Positions 54,027 through 63,102 are shown, counted from the first letter of the stretch. The stretch is 64,000 nucleotides of DNA from PALSA-350 sp963834445 (GCA_963834445.1 CAWIBU010000009.1:62001-126000), one strand, 5' to 3'. A program made the numbers and translations. The notes: a model not told the origin generated them from the letters alone.

Positions 54027-54857
54027 ATGCCTGAAGGCGATACCATCTTTCGTTCTGCGCGCGCGCTGCAACAGGCGCTGGGCGGCGAGACAATCACCTC
54101 CTTCGAGACAGGCTACGCACCGCTGGCGAGCGTCAACGATCAGAGCCCGGTCGCCGGGCGCACGGTCGAGCGCGTCGAATCGCGCGGCAAGTGGTTGCTG
54201 ATCCATTTTTCCGGCGATCTTATTCTCGCGACCCACATGTTGATGAGTGGCAGTTGGCATCTTTACCGTGTCGGCGAGCGATGGCAGCGCGCGCGCCGCC
54301 ACATGCGGGTCGTGCTGGGAACGAAGGATTTTCTAGCCGTTGGCTTCAACGTCCCCGTGGCGCGCTTTTACACCGCTCGGACGCTGGAGCGCTTTGCCGG
54401 GGTCGCAGGGTTAGGACCGGACGTGCTGGGCGCCGAGTTTGCCAGGGAGGACGTAGCAGCGCGCATCATGGAGCACGGCGACGAAGAGATTGGTAACGTG
54501 CTGCTCAACCAGCGGGTGATGGCCGGCGTTGGCAACGTCTTCAAGTCGGAGATTTGTTTTGCCTGTGGCGTGCATCCGTTCCGAAAAGTCGCTTCGTTGC
54601 GCAAGCCGGAGGTGGAGTGCCTGCTGGACACGGCGCGGCGCTATCTGGCGGCCAATGTGGTCGACGGCGCCGGCGATGGCATCGTGACCTATACCGGCGC
54701 CCGCCGGACGACCGGCTCGAGCAACCCTGCATCGCGCCTTTGGGTGTATCACCGCACGGGAGAGGCCTGCCGCCGTTGCGGCACTACGATACTCATGCGC
54801 AAGCAGGGGCCAGGGGCTCGCTCTACCTTCTGGTGCCCTGACTGCCAGAAGCAGTGA
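54027..54857 (+). CDS. nei: Fpg/Nei family DNA glycosylase (Nei type)
   Basis: The 276-residue protein begins MPEGDTIFR, giving the catalytic Pro2 and Glu3 after Met removal; the GDT is typical of endonuclease VIII-like rather than Fpg proteins. An N-terminal beta-sandwich is followed by the H2TH helices (NVLLNQRVMAGVGNVFKSEI) and a C-terminal zinc finger CRRC...CPDC (about residues 251-273). It removes oxidised bases and nicks the DNA. It follows the lhr stop without a gap and is most likely co-translated. Length and motifs are complete. Confidence 0.94.
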   Translation: MPEGDTIFRSARALQQALGGETITSFETGYAPLASVNDQSPVAGRTVERVESRGKWLLIHFSGDLILATHMLMSGSWHLYRVGERWQRARRHMRVVLGTKDFLAVGFNVPVARFYTARTLERFAGVAGLGPDVLGAEFAREDVAARIMEHGDEEIGNVLLNQRVMAGVGNVFKSEICFACGVHPFRKVASLRKPEVECLLDTARRYLAANVVDGAGDGIVTYTGARRTTGSSNPASRLWVYHRTGEACRRCGTTILMRKQGPGARSTFWCPDCQKQ

Positions 54858-54976
54858 CTGTCTGTCCTGACCACAAATCAAAATCATGTCCTGCCCACTG
54901 ACCGAACACTCCGAGTGGAGTGCGGGGTTAATAACGTCGTATTTTCAGCCGCAGTCCCGAAGGGACAACTGAAAAT

Positions 54977-55384
54977 CAGTCTTGTCCAAATCAGCGATCT
55001 GCGATTCCTCTGTCGCCCCCAAACAAATTTGTCATCCCGACCGGAGCGCAGCGAAGTGGAGGGACCTGCTTTGCGCCTCCACCCCAACCCAAGGCCCCAG
55101 CCGTGAGCTCGCAGAGCCTTTCCGAATGCCTTGTTGAGAGCTTAGCTCACCGGTGGGTATTTCGTTTGGGCTGGAGGCGCAAAGCAGGTCCCTCCACTTC
55201 GCTCCCCCGAATTCCTGTCGAGGCTGGTGGCGCTGGCAAACTTCATGCGGCTTTCCTTAATGAAAGCCGCACACGCGGATCTGTCTGACGTAGCGAAACA
55301 GGAATTCGGGTACGCTACGGTCGGGATGACAAATTTGTTTGGGGGCGACAGAGGAATCGCAGATCGCTGATTTGGACAAGACTG
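54977..55384. repeat. Nested palindromes (64-base outer arms, 30-base and 13-base inner arms)
   Basis: The 588-base gap 54858-55445 has no gene but a nested palindrome. Outer arms 54977-55040 and 55321-55384 are 64-base reverse complements. A second pair (about 55050-55081 and 55172-55203) shares GCGAAGTGGAGGGACCTGCT with its complement. A third pair CCCGAATTCCTGT (55206-55218) with its complement (55298-55310) flanks a small hairpin GCGGCTTTC...GAAAGCCGC (55247-55270). The segment GACCGGAGCGCAGCG matches the core of the repeats at 3364 and 22854, and CAAATTTGTTTGGGGG matches the array at 63427. Confidence 0.9.
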
Positions 55385-55445
55385 GTTTGCTCCTACATCA
55401 CATGAGCTTTGGTTCAGGGTCGGGGCAAGGATCCAGAGATGTTGG

Positions 55446-56465
55446 TCAGGATGAAGTCTTGGCCGCTTTCGCCGGTTTGGCGGCAATGTCTTCCAGCTGT
55501 TTGCGCCAATCGAGGCTGTCGACAAACCCCCTGGATTCCCGCCAGTTTTCTTCTACGATCACATGCAGTTCAAGATAGACTCGGGTGCCCAGCAGGGACT
55601 CAATCTCTTTACGCGCAGCCGCGCCGATGCTCTTGAGCTTGCTGCCGCCTTTACCAATCAGGATTGCTTTCTGCCCCGAGCGCTCACAGTAAATCACTGC
55701 CGAGATCCGCGTCAGCGGCAGCTTTGTGCTGCCCTTAGCCACCGGTTCCGGCTCTTCAAACGTCTCGACCACGACCGCCGAGGCGTACGGTACCTCTTCC
55801 CCGGTCTCCAGCAGAATTCGCTCGCGAATCAGCTCGGCCACGAGAAAGCGCTCCGGCTGATCGGTGAACTGATCTTTGGGAAAATATCGCTCACCCTTCG
55901 GCAAATACTCGACCAGTTTCGCCAACAGCGTATCCAAACCATCTTTCTTGGTCGCGGAAATAGGGATCACTTCCGCAAAGGGATGCAAGGCGCTGAAACG
56001 CTCGATCAACGGCAAAAGCTTCGACCTGAGAACCAGGTCAATTTTGTTGATCACCAAAAACACCGGGCAATCCAGCTTCTGAATAAGCTGCATCACAAAC
56101 GCGTCTTCAACAATCTCGCGTTCCATCCGGGCTGATTTCTTGCCCTCCGGCGGCGGCTCGCTGTGCCGGGCGGCATCGACCATCAGGATGACGATGTCCC
56201 GGCTTTCCAGGGCCTCGTACACTTCCTGCATCATGCGGCGATCGAGCTGAGAGCCCGGCCGGTGGACCCCGGGGGTGTCGACGAAAACAATTTGCGCGGC
56301 GTTCTTACCCTTGCGCGCCGGGATCTCGACAATCCCCTGAATACGGTTGCGCGTGGTTTGCGGCTTGTTGCTGACGATCGCGATCTTCTCGCCGATCAAT
56401 GCATTCAGCAGCGTCGACTTGCCTGCATTAGGACGCCCGAGAATCGAAACAAAACCAGATCGCAC
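55446..56465 (-). CDS. era: GTPase Era
   Basis: The 339-residue protein has G1 GRPNAGKST, G3 DTPG, G4 NKID and G5-like ISATKKDGL, followed by a KH domain (LIGKGGSKLKSIGAAARKEIE). Era helps 16S rRNA 3' processing and 30S assembly. A charged insert (HSEPPPEGKKSARMEREIV) between G3 and G4 and an Ala/Lys-rich tail make it longer than E. coli Era (301). GTG 56465 has AAGGGG 6 bases upstream. It is the last gene of phoH-ybeY-CNNM-era, a common cluster for ribosome and RNA maintenance. Confidence 0.96.
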   Translation of the reverse strand: MRSGFVSILGRPNAGKSTLLNALIGEKIAIVSNKPQTTRNRIQGIVEIPARKGKNAAQIVFVDTPGVHRPGSQLDRRMMQEVYEALESRDIVILMVDAARHSEPPPEGKKSARMEREIVEDAFVMQLIQKLDCPVFLVINKIDLVLRSKLLPLIERFSALHPFAEVIPISATKKDGLDTLLAKLVEYLPKGERYFPKDQFTDQPERFLVAELIRERILLETGEEVPYASAVVVETFEEPEPVAKGSTKLPLTRISAVIYCERSGQKAILIGKGGSKLKSIGAAARKEIESLLGTRVYLELHVIVEENWRESRGFVDSLDWRKQLEDIAAKPAKAAKTSS

Positions 56466-56480
56466 ACCGTACCCCTTGGC

Positions 56481-57779
56481 TTAGTGTAGTCCCTGGCCCA
56501 CAGGCCGATTGCTCTCAATCGCGGATACACGCACCCGTTCAATCCTGCGATCGGTGGAAGCGACCACTTCGAAGCGCAGGGAATCCGCCACGATCACCTC
56601 ACCCGGCAGCGGGATGCGCCCGGCGATTTCGCTCACCAGCCCCGCGACCGTCGCCGCCTGATATTCCTGCTCGATCTGGTAGTCGCCGCGCAACAGGTCC
56701 TCGAGCCGGGCCAGTTCCAGGTTTCCTGAAACCAGCCACGTGCCCCCCGCCTCATGCACCGGGGCGTCCTGCTCGCTGTCGTACTCGTGCTCGTCGCTGA
56801 TGCGGCCAACGATCTCCTCCAGCAAGTCTTCGATCGTCACCAGGCCCGACACGCCGCCATACTCATCGATCACGATGCGCATGTGCTGTTTTTCTCGCTG
56901 CATCTCGCGCAACAATTCGTTGACCCGCTTGGTTTCTGGCACCAGGGCAGCGACGCGCTGGATACTGGCCACCGTTTGCGTGCTGGCAGCGGCATCGGCA
57001 ATATGCAGCAGGTCATGCGCGAACACAATGCCGGTGACGTGATCGAGCGAACCCTGAAACACCGGCACCCGGGAATAAGGATGCTGCTTGAGTCCGGAAA
57101 TGAAGGCCTCGAGCGTCATGTCGGCGGGCACGGCAAAAACATGCGGCCGTGGGGTCATCACTTCACGCACGACTTTATCGCCAAATTCCACCGCCGAGCG
57201 GACCAGGTCGCGGTCGCCCTCCTCAATAATGCCCTCTTCCTCACCCGCTTCGATCAACGCTTCAACGGCCGCCTCGCTGGGATCTTCTTCCGCGTTCCCT
57301 GGCCGGGGCTCGGCTAACGCCGCGATCGAAAGCAGGAACGACAGCAACAACGTGACCGGCAAAACCAGATACAGCAGCACGCGAATCATCGGAGTCAGCC
57401 GCACTACCCACAACCCGGTAGTACGGGTGAAAAAGACAAAGGGCAAAAATTGATTGAAGAGCACGATGACCAGGATGGCGCCCAGCACCGCCTGCGCCAC
57501 CTCGGCCGCGCTCGGATGCGCATTGCCGGCAAACAACAGCACGCCGAAAATAAGGGCGAGCGATGCCAGCGAAAATTGGCTCAGCACGGCGGCCGACAAT
57601 GCCGTACGTTCCCGGCCAAGGCCCAGCCGCGGCTCGACCTTCGCCTCCCAGACATCGATGTTTTCCTGAAACTCGCCAGGGAGGAACTTGCCCGTCTCGG
57701 CATACAGCCGCGCGATATAAGACGAGAGCGTCAGGATAAAAAGCAGCAGCAGGATGACGAAAAAGGAAACCAGGGTCAT
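56481..57779 (-). CDS. CNNM/CorC-type hemolysin-family membrane protein
   Basis: The 432-residue protein has an N-terminal DUF21/CNNM-type membrane domain with four hydrophobic segments (about 3-20, 62-82, 94-114, 130-152), then two CBS domains (VMTPRPHVFAVPADMTLEAF and the IDEYGGVSGLVTIEDLLEEIVG motif), and a C-terminal CorC/HlyC domain (LVSGNLELARLEDLL). Such proteins are implicated in Mg2+/Co2+ homeostasis at the inner membrane. The start overlaps the ybeY stop by 4 bases; the gene ends 15 bases before era. Metal specificity is not visible. Confidence 0.92.
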   Translation of the reverse strand: MTLVSFFVILLLLFILTLSSYIARLYAETGKFLPGEFQENIDVWEAKVEPRLGLGRERTALSAAVLSQFSLASLALIFGVLLFAGNAHPSAAEVAQAVLGAILVIVLFNQFLPFVFFTRTTGLWVVRLTPMIRVLLYLVLPVTLLLSFLLSIAALAEPRPGNAEEDPSEAAVEALIEAGEEEGIIEEGDRDLVRSAVEFGDKVVREVMTPRPHVFAVPADMTLEAFISGLKQHPYSRVPVFQGSLDHVTGIVFAHDLLHIADAAASTQTVASIQRVAALVPETKRVNELLREMQREKQHMRIVIDEYGGVSGLVTIEDLLEEIVGRISDEHEYDSEQDAPVHEAGGTWLVSGNLELARLEDLLRGDYQIEQEYQAATVAGLVSEIAGRIPLPGEVIVADSLRFEVVASTDRRIERVRVSAIESNRPVGQGLH

Positions 57780-58282
57780 CGCCGGCCACCTTGTTTGCTG
57801 CCCACTTTGCTCATTCTCTGGCCGCGCTGCCCGGCGCGCTCAACCAGGCCGGCGGGCAGAGCGAACTGCTTTCGCAGCACGCTTTCACGGCGGCGCATGC
57901 GCCCTTGATCCTGCTCGTGATCATAGCCCGCGAGATGCAACAGGCCGTGCAGAATCAGTACTTTGACTTCCATCTGCAAGCTGTGTCCTTGCTCGACTGC
58001 CTGGGTAGCAGCGGTCTCGAGCGAGATCGCCAGATCGCCACCCTGACCACCGGAAGCAGCTTCCGGGAGCGCGGGAAAGGAAAGCACATCGGTGGGCTTG
58101 TCCAGGCCCCGAAACTGAAGATTCAATGCACGTAGTCGTTCATCTCCCGCCAGGAGGACGGAGAATTCGCCGGTCAGACCAACCGCTTCTGCGGCACTGC
58201 GCAAAAACCGGTTCAGGTCACGCTTACCGAGAGCACGAGCGGCCGGCAGGGTCTTCTCTCGGGCAGCTTCGATAACGATCAT
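57776..58282 (-). CDS. ybeY: Endoribonuclease YbeY
   Basis: The 168-residue product carries the YbeY zinc site LILHGLLHLAGYDHEQDQ (three histidines) and the preceding TDVLSFPALPE block. YbeY is a single-strand endoribonuclease needed for 16S rRNA 3'-end maturation and ribosome quality control. The C-terminal tail after the active site is longer than usual and basic (RGQRMSKVGSKQGGRR). It overlaps the CNNM gene by 4 bases, implying coupling. Between it and phoH lies a hairpin at 58301-58341. Confidence 0.95.
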   Translation of the reverse strand: MIVIEAAREKTLPAARALGKRDLNRFLRSAAEAVGLTGEFSVLLAGDERLRALNLQFRGLDKPTDVLSFPALPEAASGGQGGDLAISLETAATQAVEQGHSLQMEVKVLILHGLLHLAGYDHEQDQGRMRRRESVLRKQFALPAGLVERAGQRGQRMSKVGSKQGGRR

Positions 58283-58300
58283 CTTGCCTTAGTATGACGC

Positions 58301-58341
58301 GAATCCCACACTGGCACAAAGGTGTGCGCAATGTGGGATTC
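58301..58341. repeat. Short palindromic repeat (GAATCCCACA arms)
   Basis: GAATCCCACA (58301-58310) and TGTGGGATTC (58332-58341) form a 10-bp stem in the 75-base phoH-ybeY gap. The same end sequence is found in the inverted repeat at 47426-47571. It may act as an mRNA-stabilising or attenuating hairpin inside the operon. Confidence 0.7.
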
Positions 58342-58357
58342 CTCGTCGTAACGACCC

Positions 58358-59368
58358 CTACTGCGGTTTTGGCGCCGACTTGGCGGGGGCGCCTTCGCGC
58401 AGGTTGAGCGGCAATTCCCGCTGTGCCCGGCCAAAACTGTCATAGGCCCGAATGACCCGCTGTACCAGGTGATGACGAACCACGTCGCCGTCTTCGAAAT
58501 GGCAGAAACGAATGCCGTCTACCCCGCGCAGTATCTCGATCGCCTCCACCAACCCGCTTTTCTTGGGATTGGGCAGGTCGATCTGGGTTACGTCGCCGGT
58601 GATGACCGCTTTGGAGTTGCTGCCCAGCCGGGTGAGGAACATCTTCATCTGCTCACTGGTGGTGTTCTGCGCTTCGTCCATGATGATGAACGCGTCGTTG
58701 AGCGTGCGGCCGCGCATAAACGCCAGCGGGGCTACCTCGATCACGTTGCGTTCCAGCATCTTGTCCACGCGGTCCTGCTCCAGCAGATCGTAGAGCGCGT
58801 CGTAAAGCGGGCGCAGATACGGATCGACCTTCTCCTGCAGCGTGCCGGGCAAAAAGCCCAGGCGCTCGCCGGCTTCCACCGCCGGCCGCACCAGGATGAT
58901 CCGGCTCACTTTTTTAGAGAGCAACGCGGACGCCGCCATGGCGACCGCCAGGTAAGTCTTACCGGTGCCGGCAGGGCCGACGCCGAAGACCATATCGCAT
59001 TCTTCGATGGCTTCGAAGTAGCGCCGCTGGTTGATGGAACGGGGTTGCACCAGGCGCTTGATCCCGGCCGAACGCTGCTTGCCGCTCTCCACCAGTCCCC
59101 TTAAGGTTACCGCCGGATCCGCAGTCACCAGCTTCAGCATGCCGTGCAGCTCACCGTTTGAAAGCAGCGTCCCGCCTCGCCGCAGATGCTCATAATCGGC
59201 AAAAATCCGCTCAAAACGGACGATTGCCTCTGGGGCGCCTTCCACATGCAGCGCGTCAGATCGTAGATCGACGCGGACATGCAGGTTTTGTTCGAGTAGC
59301 CGAAGGTTTTCATCGCGAGTCCCGAAAAGGGTCTCAAGATTGGGCGTGATTTCCAGCGCTTTTTTCAT
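58358..59368 (-). CDS. phoH: PhoH-like ATPase
   Basis: The product (336 residues from ATG 59368) is a PhoH-family P-loop ATPase: an N-terminal KH-like domain, then GVGPAGTGKTYLAVAMA (Walker A), RPAVEAGERLGFLPG and the Walker B DEAQNTT, ending AYDSFGRAQRELP. PhoH proteins are RNA-associated ATPases linked to ribonuclease activity and ribosome maturation, and typically sit next to ybeY as here. The start is uncertain: an AGGAGG lies 15 bases before ATG 59368, and a TTG immediately before it is possible. The C-terminus is a Lys/Pro tail. Confidence 0.93.
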   Translation of the reverse strand: MKKALEITPNLETLFGTRDENLRLLEQNLHVRVDLRSDALHVEGAPEAIVRFERIFADYEHLRRGGTLLSNGELHGMLKLVTADPAVTLRGLVESGKQRSAGIKRLVQPRSINQRRYFEAIEECDMVFGVGPAGTGKTYLAVAMAASALLSKKVSRIILVRPAVEAGERLGFLPGTLQEKVDPYLRPLYDALYDLLEQDRVDKMLERNVIEVAPLAFMRGRTLNDAFIIMDEAQNTTSEQMKMFLTRLGSNSKAVITGDVTQIDLPNPKKSGLVEAIEILRGVDGIRFCHFEDGDVVRHHLVQRVIRAYDSFGRAQRELPLNLREGAPAKSAPKPQ

Positions 59369-59635
59369 CAAGCGGAGAAATGACCTCCTGTCATATCCGT
59401 TAGGACCGACATGATTGTTGGGGTGGTGGAAGAACACAATCTAAGGAAGGGCGCGGGCGCAGCAGACTGCGCGTGCATCGGATGGGTGGCCGGGTTGGCG
59501 ATAATCACCAGATATTTCCCGAGGATGGGCACAGACTAGCCGTTGGCGACCATGCCGTCAACGCCTATTCGGTGAATTCTTCTCACTTAGGATGCAGCCT
59601 GGCGACTACGGGTCTGCCTGGCCGCGAGCGAGAGA
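59369..59635. other. Intergenic region between phoH and rpsT promoter
   Basis: No gene or repeat is visible in these 267 bases between two divergent genes. They must hold the phoH promoter; the rpsT promoter follows at 59636. Confidence 0.5.
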
Positions 59636-59664
59636 TTGACCGGGACCGCCAAACCCCGTAAACT
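59636..59664 (+). promoter_or_regulatory. Sigma-70-type promoter of rpsT
   Basis: TTGACC (59636-59641) and TAAACT (59659-59664) are separated by exactly 17 bases and lie about 70-95 bases before the rpsT start. The fit to the TTGACA/TATAAT consensus is good. Confidence 0.75.
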
Positions 59665-59732
59665 TAAGGTTTGCAGGCGAGTCTGGACTCCTTTCCGCCT
59701 GCTCCCAGTTCTCAGAAAGTTAAGGGTTTACC

Positions 59733-60008
59733 ATGGCAAATCATGTGTCGGCGCTGAAGCGCGCCCGTCAGACCGTCAAGAAGACCGCAATCAATCGCGC
59801 CAACAAGAGCCAGGTCCGCAAGTCTCTCCGGACCCTCCGCGAAGCCATTACCAAGGGTGATTCCTCCGCCGTTGCCGAGCAGTACAGCAAGACCGTTTCT
59901 GCGCTCGACAAGAGCGTGCAGAAGGGCATTCTGCATAAGAACACCGCGTCCCGCTACAAGAGCCGGTTGCACGCGCGGGTCAAGGCCCTGACCAAGAAAG
60001 CCGCCTAG
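59733..60008 (+). CDS. rpsT: 30S ribosomal protein S20
   Basis: The 91-residue, strongly basic and helical product (MANHVSALKRARQTVKKTAI, HKNTASRYKSRLHARVKAL) is ribosomal protein S20, which binds 16S rRNA early in 30S assembly. It has its own promoter and leader of about 60 bases. Its stop is 2 bases from the stop of the convergent gene at 60011. Length and composition are typical. Confidence 0.97.
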   Translation: MANHVSALKRARQTVKKTAINRANKSQVRKSLRTLREAITKGDSSAVAEQYSKTVSALDKSVQKGILHKNTASRYKSRLHARVKALTKKAA

Positions 60009-60010
60009 GT

Positions 60011-61258
60011 TCACTTCTTCTTCTTCCCTGCCGGCGCAACTGGTTTTTGGAGCGCCGGCGGAGAAGGCACGTCGTAGATCTCGATCGCACCCTCTCGCAG
60101 GACCGCCAAACGATTACCGTCGTCGGATAGCGCGAAATTCTGGCCCGCGGTCAGGATCGGCGAGGCATTGGTAGCCATCAGGAGTGCGCCCGTCGCCGTA
60201 TCGAAAACCTGCACTACCTGCTGGCGCACATCTTCGTCGTTGAGCGAGTCTGCCAGGTCGATGGGGTGGGCGACCCGCAGCACGCCCACGGCAAAGCGCT
60301 CCCCGCTACGCGAATAAGAGAACCTGGGCCATACCAGGTGTCCTTCGCGGGTTGCACTCCAAAGCTTCTTTCCCGCCGTGGTCCATGCGTCGAGATAAAC
60401 ATCCTGCGATTTTGGCCCACAGCTCTCAATGACCAGAGCGTCATGGTTGAGGAAGTTCTCGTGCGGCGTGCAGGTGGAGGCCACCTTGCCCAGAACTACC
60501 GGCTGCCCGGTAAAAGGATAAAAGCGAATCAGAAACTGGTCTTCCTTTTTGTCTCGGGTCACACCCACGTATCCGTTACTGGTCACCGGCACAGCGATGG
60601 GCAACTCCGTGTGCAGCGCGCCCAACACTTGTCGTGAGTCTGCGTCCAACAGCGTGATTTGCGTATCCTCGGCCGGAGGTGGGTCGCCAAATTGCATGGC
60701 CTGCGCGGTCAGCTTATTGTGTTCTTCCGGCGTGTGCTTTTCGAACTCGTGCTCGATGACCAGGAGGTGGCCGTCCGGCGACACCTCAGTGTCGTACACC
60801 GGGGTAGATACGTCGATGTAGGGGCGCAGCTTCAACGACATGCCGGTGAGTGAGTAGCTATTGCGCTGGCGCACCAGGAACCGGCCTCCACCCAGCGGCC
60901 AGAGGTATCTCGATTTGTCATGCATCCGCCATTCCGCGGAGGCGATTACATCGCCCTTCGGAAGCCCCAGGACCTCCGCATGAATGATCTGGTCGTTATC
61001 CAGCCGGCCCGGCTTCTCCTCGCGTTGCAGAAGCCGCGGCTGACGAAAAGTGAACAACAGGTGATGGTCGTCGACGAAGTCCAGGGAAGTGAATGCCTTG
61101 GCCGCCAGCATGTAGAGCGGGCCGGGCGGCCGATAGCCCAGCGGCTCGACCAGGATGCGTTCGGCTGGGACGGGGCCCGCAGGCTCTTGACGATGCGACG
61201 CCTGCGAGAGTGGCGTACAAGCCAGCCACAATGCGAAGACAGTCACCCTTGTTTGCAT
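60011..61258 (-). CDS. Exported hypothetical protein with beta-propeller-like repeats
   Basis: The product (415 residues from ATG 61258) has a signal peptide (MQTRVTVFALWLACTPLSQA) and a series of beta-blade-like segments (FVDDHHLLFTF, SPDGHLLVIEHEF, YSRSGERFAVGVLR, LSDDGNRLAVLREGAIEIYD), resembling WD40-like propellers found in many acidobacterial exported proteins. It ends in KPVAPAGKKKK. It is expected in the periplasm or at the surface; no enzyme motif is seen. An upstream start at 61321 lacks signal-peptide character. It converges with rpsT and lies downstream of holA on the same strand. Confidence 0.75.
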   Translation of the reverse strand: MQTRVTVFALWLACTPLSQASHRQEPAGPVPAERILVEPLGYRPPGPLYMLAAKAFTSLDFVDDHHLLFTFRQPRLLQREEKPGRLDNDQIIHAEVLGLPKGDVIASAEWRMHDKSRYLWPLGGGRFLVRQRNSYSLTGMSLKLRPYIDVSTPVYDTEVSPDGHLLVIEHEFEKHTPEEHNKLTAQAMQFGDPPPAEDTQITLLDADSRQVLGALHTELPIAVPVTSNGYVGVTRDKKEDQFLIRFYPFTGQPVVLGKVASTCTPHENFLNHDALVIESCGPKSQDVYLDAWTTAGKKLWSATREGHLVWPRFSYSRSGERFAVGVLRVAHPIDLADSLNDEDVRQQVVQVFDTATGALLMATNASPILTAGQNFALSDDGNRLAVLREGAIEIYDVPSPPALQKPVAPAGKKKK

Positions 61259-61344
61259 GCGAGCCACAGTTGCTTTGAGTGTAGAAGATAAGTGGCAAGC
61301 TGCTTGCGGGCGAAAATTCACTTTGCCGCAGCGGCACAGACGGC

Positions 61345-62517
61345 TTAAAGATCCATGGCGTATTGGGCGCCGGCGAGGGCAGCCGCCCGCACCCGAGGCT
61401 CGCTGGCCATCTCCAGCACCAGGCGCTCCAGCACCAGCCGCTTATCCGGTGGTGAGGAACGCAGTTCCACATCCGCGCGCGCGATCAGGCGCAGGATCTG
61501 GGTCAAATCCCGCCGCGAGCGATACCGGCGTGCCTGGCGAATCAGGTCCTCCGCGGCAAAGGGAGGCATGCGGAATCCCTGCCACAGCGCCTGCCAGATG
61601 GCGCGCGAGTCGCGCACATTTTTTTCCAGGATAACCACCATCTGGCGAAACGTGCGCGCCAGCATGTACAGGTGGCCGATGGCAGAATCTTCCCCACCGT
61701 CGGACGCATTCAGCAGCCCATGCAGCAGGGCCAGCGCCCGCGGTTTATCGCGCGCGCTGATGGCATCGGTCAACTCGTACAGAGAGCGTTGCTTGGCCGC
61801 CAGCACCATGGTCTCTACGTCGCCCAGCGTGATCCGGCGCCGCTCCGTCGCGTAGAGCATCAGCTTCTCCAGCTCGCCGGCGATCAGCATCATGTCTGCC
61901 CCCAGGGCATCGGCCAGCTCGCGCGCAGCGTCGGGTTCGAATTTCATCCCCCGTCCCTCTGCGGTCGCGATCAGCCAGCGCACGGCGTCTGCTTCGTCTA
62001 CCCGGCCCAGCTCCACCAGCGCGCAGTCATCACCCAGCGTCTCGCGGATACGCTCGTATCGTTCCTTGTCCTGCATATCCATGCGCCGCAGATCGGCGGG
62101 CAGACGCAGGTGGTCAGCCACGAAGATGATCACGGCCTGGGGATTGGGCGAACGGAAATAGTCCTTGAGCGCGGCAAACTCTTCTTTCTTCGCTCCCCGG
62201 GTGTAGAGGTTCTTCAGGTTGCGGACAAAGATCACCTGAAACGGCGCCATCAGCGATGGGGTGCGGGCGCGATCCAGAACATGGAAGATGCTGGTCTCGG
62301 CCAGATCCAGATCGCTGAGCGAAAACTCGCGCAGGGTTGGATCGATCAGCAAATCGACAACCGCGCGGCGGCAGCGATCGTAGAGAAAAATCTCATCGCC
62401 GGCGAACACGTAACCGGCGCGCAGCGGGCCGTTGGATGCAGCAGCGCTCTTTACCTCGGCCACGAACCGATCTGCGGAGGAGAAGCTGCGGAGCTTGCTG
62501 AGGTCCTCCGTAGGCAT
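61345..62517 (-). CDS. holA: DNA polymerase III subunit delta
   Basis: The 390-residue product matches HolA: GYVFAGDEIFLYDRCR at the N-terminus, IIFVADHLRLPADLR, and a helical domain LIAGELEKLMLYA followed by ITLGDVETMVL and a C-terminal collar domain. Delta opens the sliding clamp within the clamp-loader complex. GGGGAG lies 3 bases before ATG 62517. It begins 11 bases after the lptE stop, the usual lptE-holA order. Length is slightly above E. coli (343). Confidence 0.9.
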   Translation of the reverse strand: MPTEDLSKLRSFSSADRFVAEVKSAAASNGPLRAGYVFAGDEIFLYDRCRRAVVDLLIDPTLREFSLSDLDLAETSIFHVLDRARTPSLMAPFQVIFVRNLKNLYTRGAKKEEFAALKDYFRSPNPQAVIIFVADHLRLPADLRRMDMQDKERYERIRETLGDDCALVELGRVDEADAVRWLIATAEGRGMKFEPDAARELADALGADMMLIAGELEKLMLYATERRRITLGDVETMVLAAKQRSLYELTDAISARDKPRALALLHGLLNASDGGEDSAIGHLYMLARTFRQMVVILEKNVRDSRAIWQALWQGFRMPPFAAEDLIRQARRYRSRRDLTQILRLIARADVELRSSPPDKRLVLERLVLEMASEPRVRAAALAGAQYAMDL

Positions 62518-62528
62518 GTTCTCCCCTT

Positions 62529-63077
62529 TCAGAAGGATTCCAGAATATCGCTCACCAGTGTTTGCGCAAAGTCCCGCGAGAGCCGTTGCACGGCCGGTGA
62601 ATCTTCTTCGATAAAGCTGGTGAGATCGGAGGTGGTCTCGAACTGCTCATGAAAGACGTAGTCATTGTGTTCGTAGAGCGTTCGGTGGTCGCGGTCAGCC
62701 ACCAGCACATTGGCCACGATTGTCACCAGAAAGCTGGATGTGACGCTGGTGGTCTGTCCTGTCTGGACGGTCGTGGTGCTTGTTCGGTAGGTCAACGGCT
62801 GTACGGATTCGGAGAGGATGGTGCCGCTGACCGTCGCATCCGTGTTCTCGTCGGGGGCTGGAATGACCCGCAGCCTGGTGCGCTGGTTAAACTCACGCAC
62901 CACCGCCTGCGTCATGGGGACCTCGGTGTGATAAAACTGCGTCTTATTTTTGAAGATGGGCACGGCGAGGGTATGAACCGTATCCGGCAGGTGAGCGGCC
63001 GAGCCAAGGGTGTGATACCCGCAACCGGAGAGGCCAGGTAAAGCAAAAGCAACCAGCAGAAGAAAAGAACCGCGCAT
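62529..63077 (-). CDS. lptE: LPS assembly lipoprotein LptE-like
   Basis: The product (182 residues from ATG 63077) has a lipoprotein signal MRGSFLLLVAFALPGL with lipobox LSGC at residue 19 and then GYHTLG, the start of LptE proteins. It continues with VHTLAVPIFKNKTQF and a long beta/alpha C-terminal part ending LVSDILESF. LptE plugs the LptD barrel in the outer membrane for LPS export. It precedes holA, its usual neighbour; leuS, normally the next gene upstream, is not seen in the remaining 0.9 kb. Confidence 0.85.
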   Translation of the reverse strand: MRGSFLLLVAFALPGLSGCGYHTLGSAAHLPDTVHTLAVPIFKNKTQFYHTEVPMTQAVVREFNQRTRLRVIPAPDENTDATVSGTILSESVQPLTYRTSTTTVQTGQTTSVTSSFLVTIVANVLVADRDHRTLYEHNDYVFHEQFETTSDLTSFIEEDSPAVQRLSRDFAQTLVSDILESF

Positions 63078-63102
63078 GCTGAGGCTATTGTCGCATTGCC
63101 GG

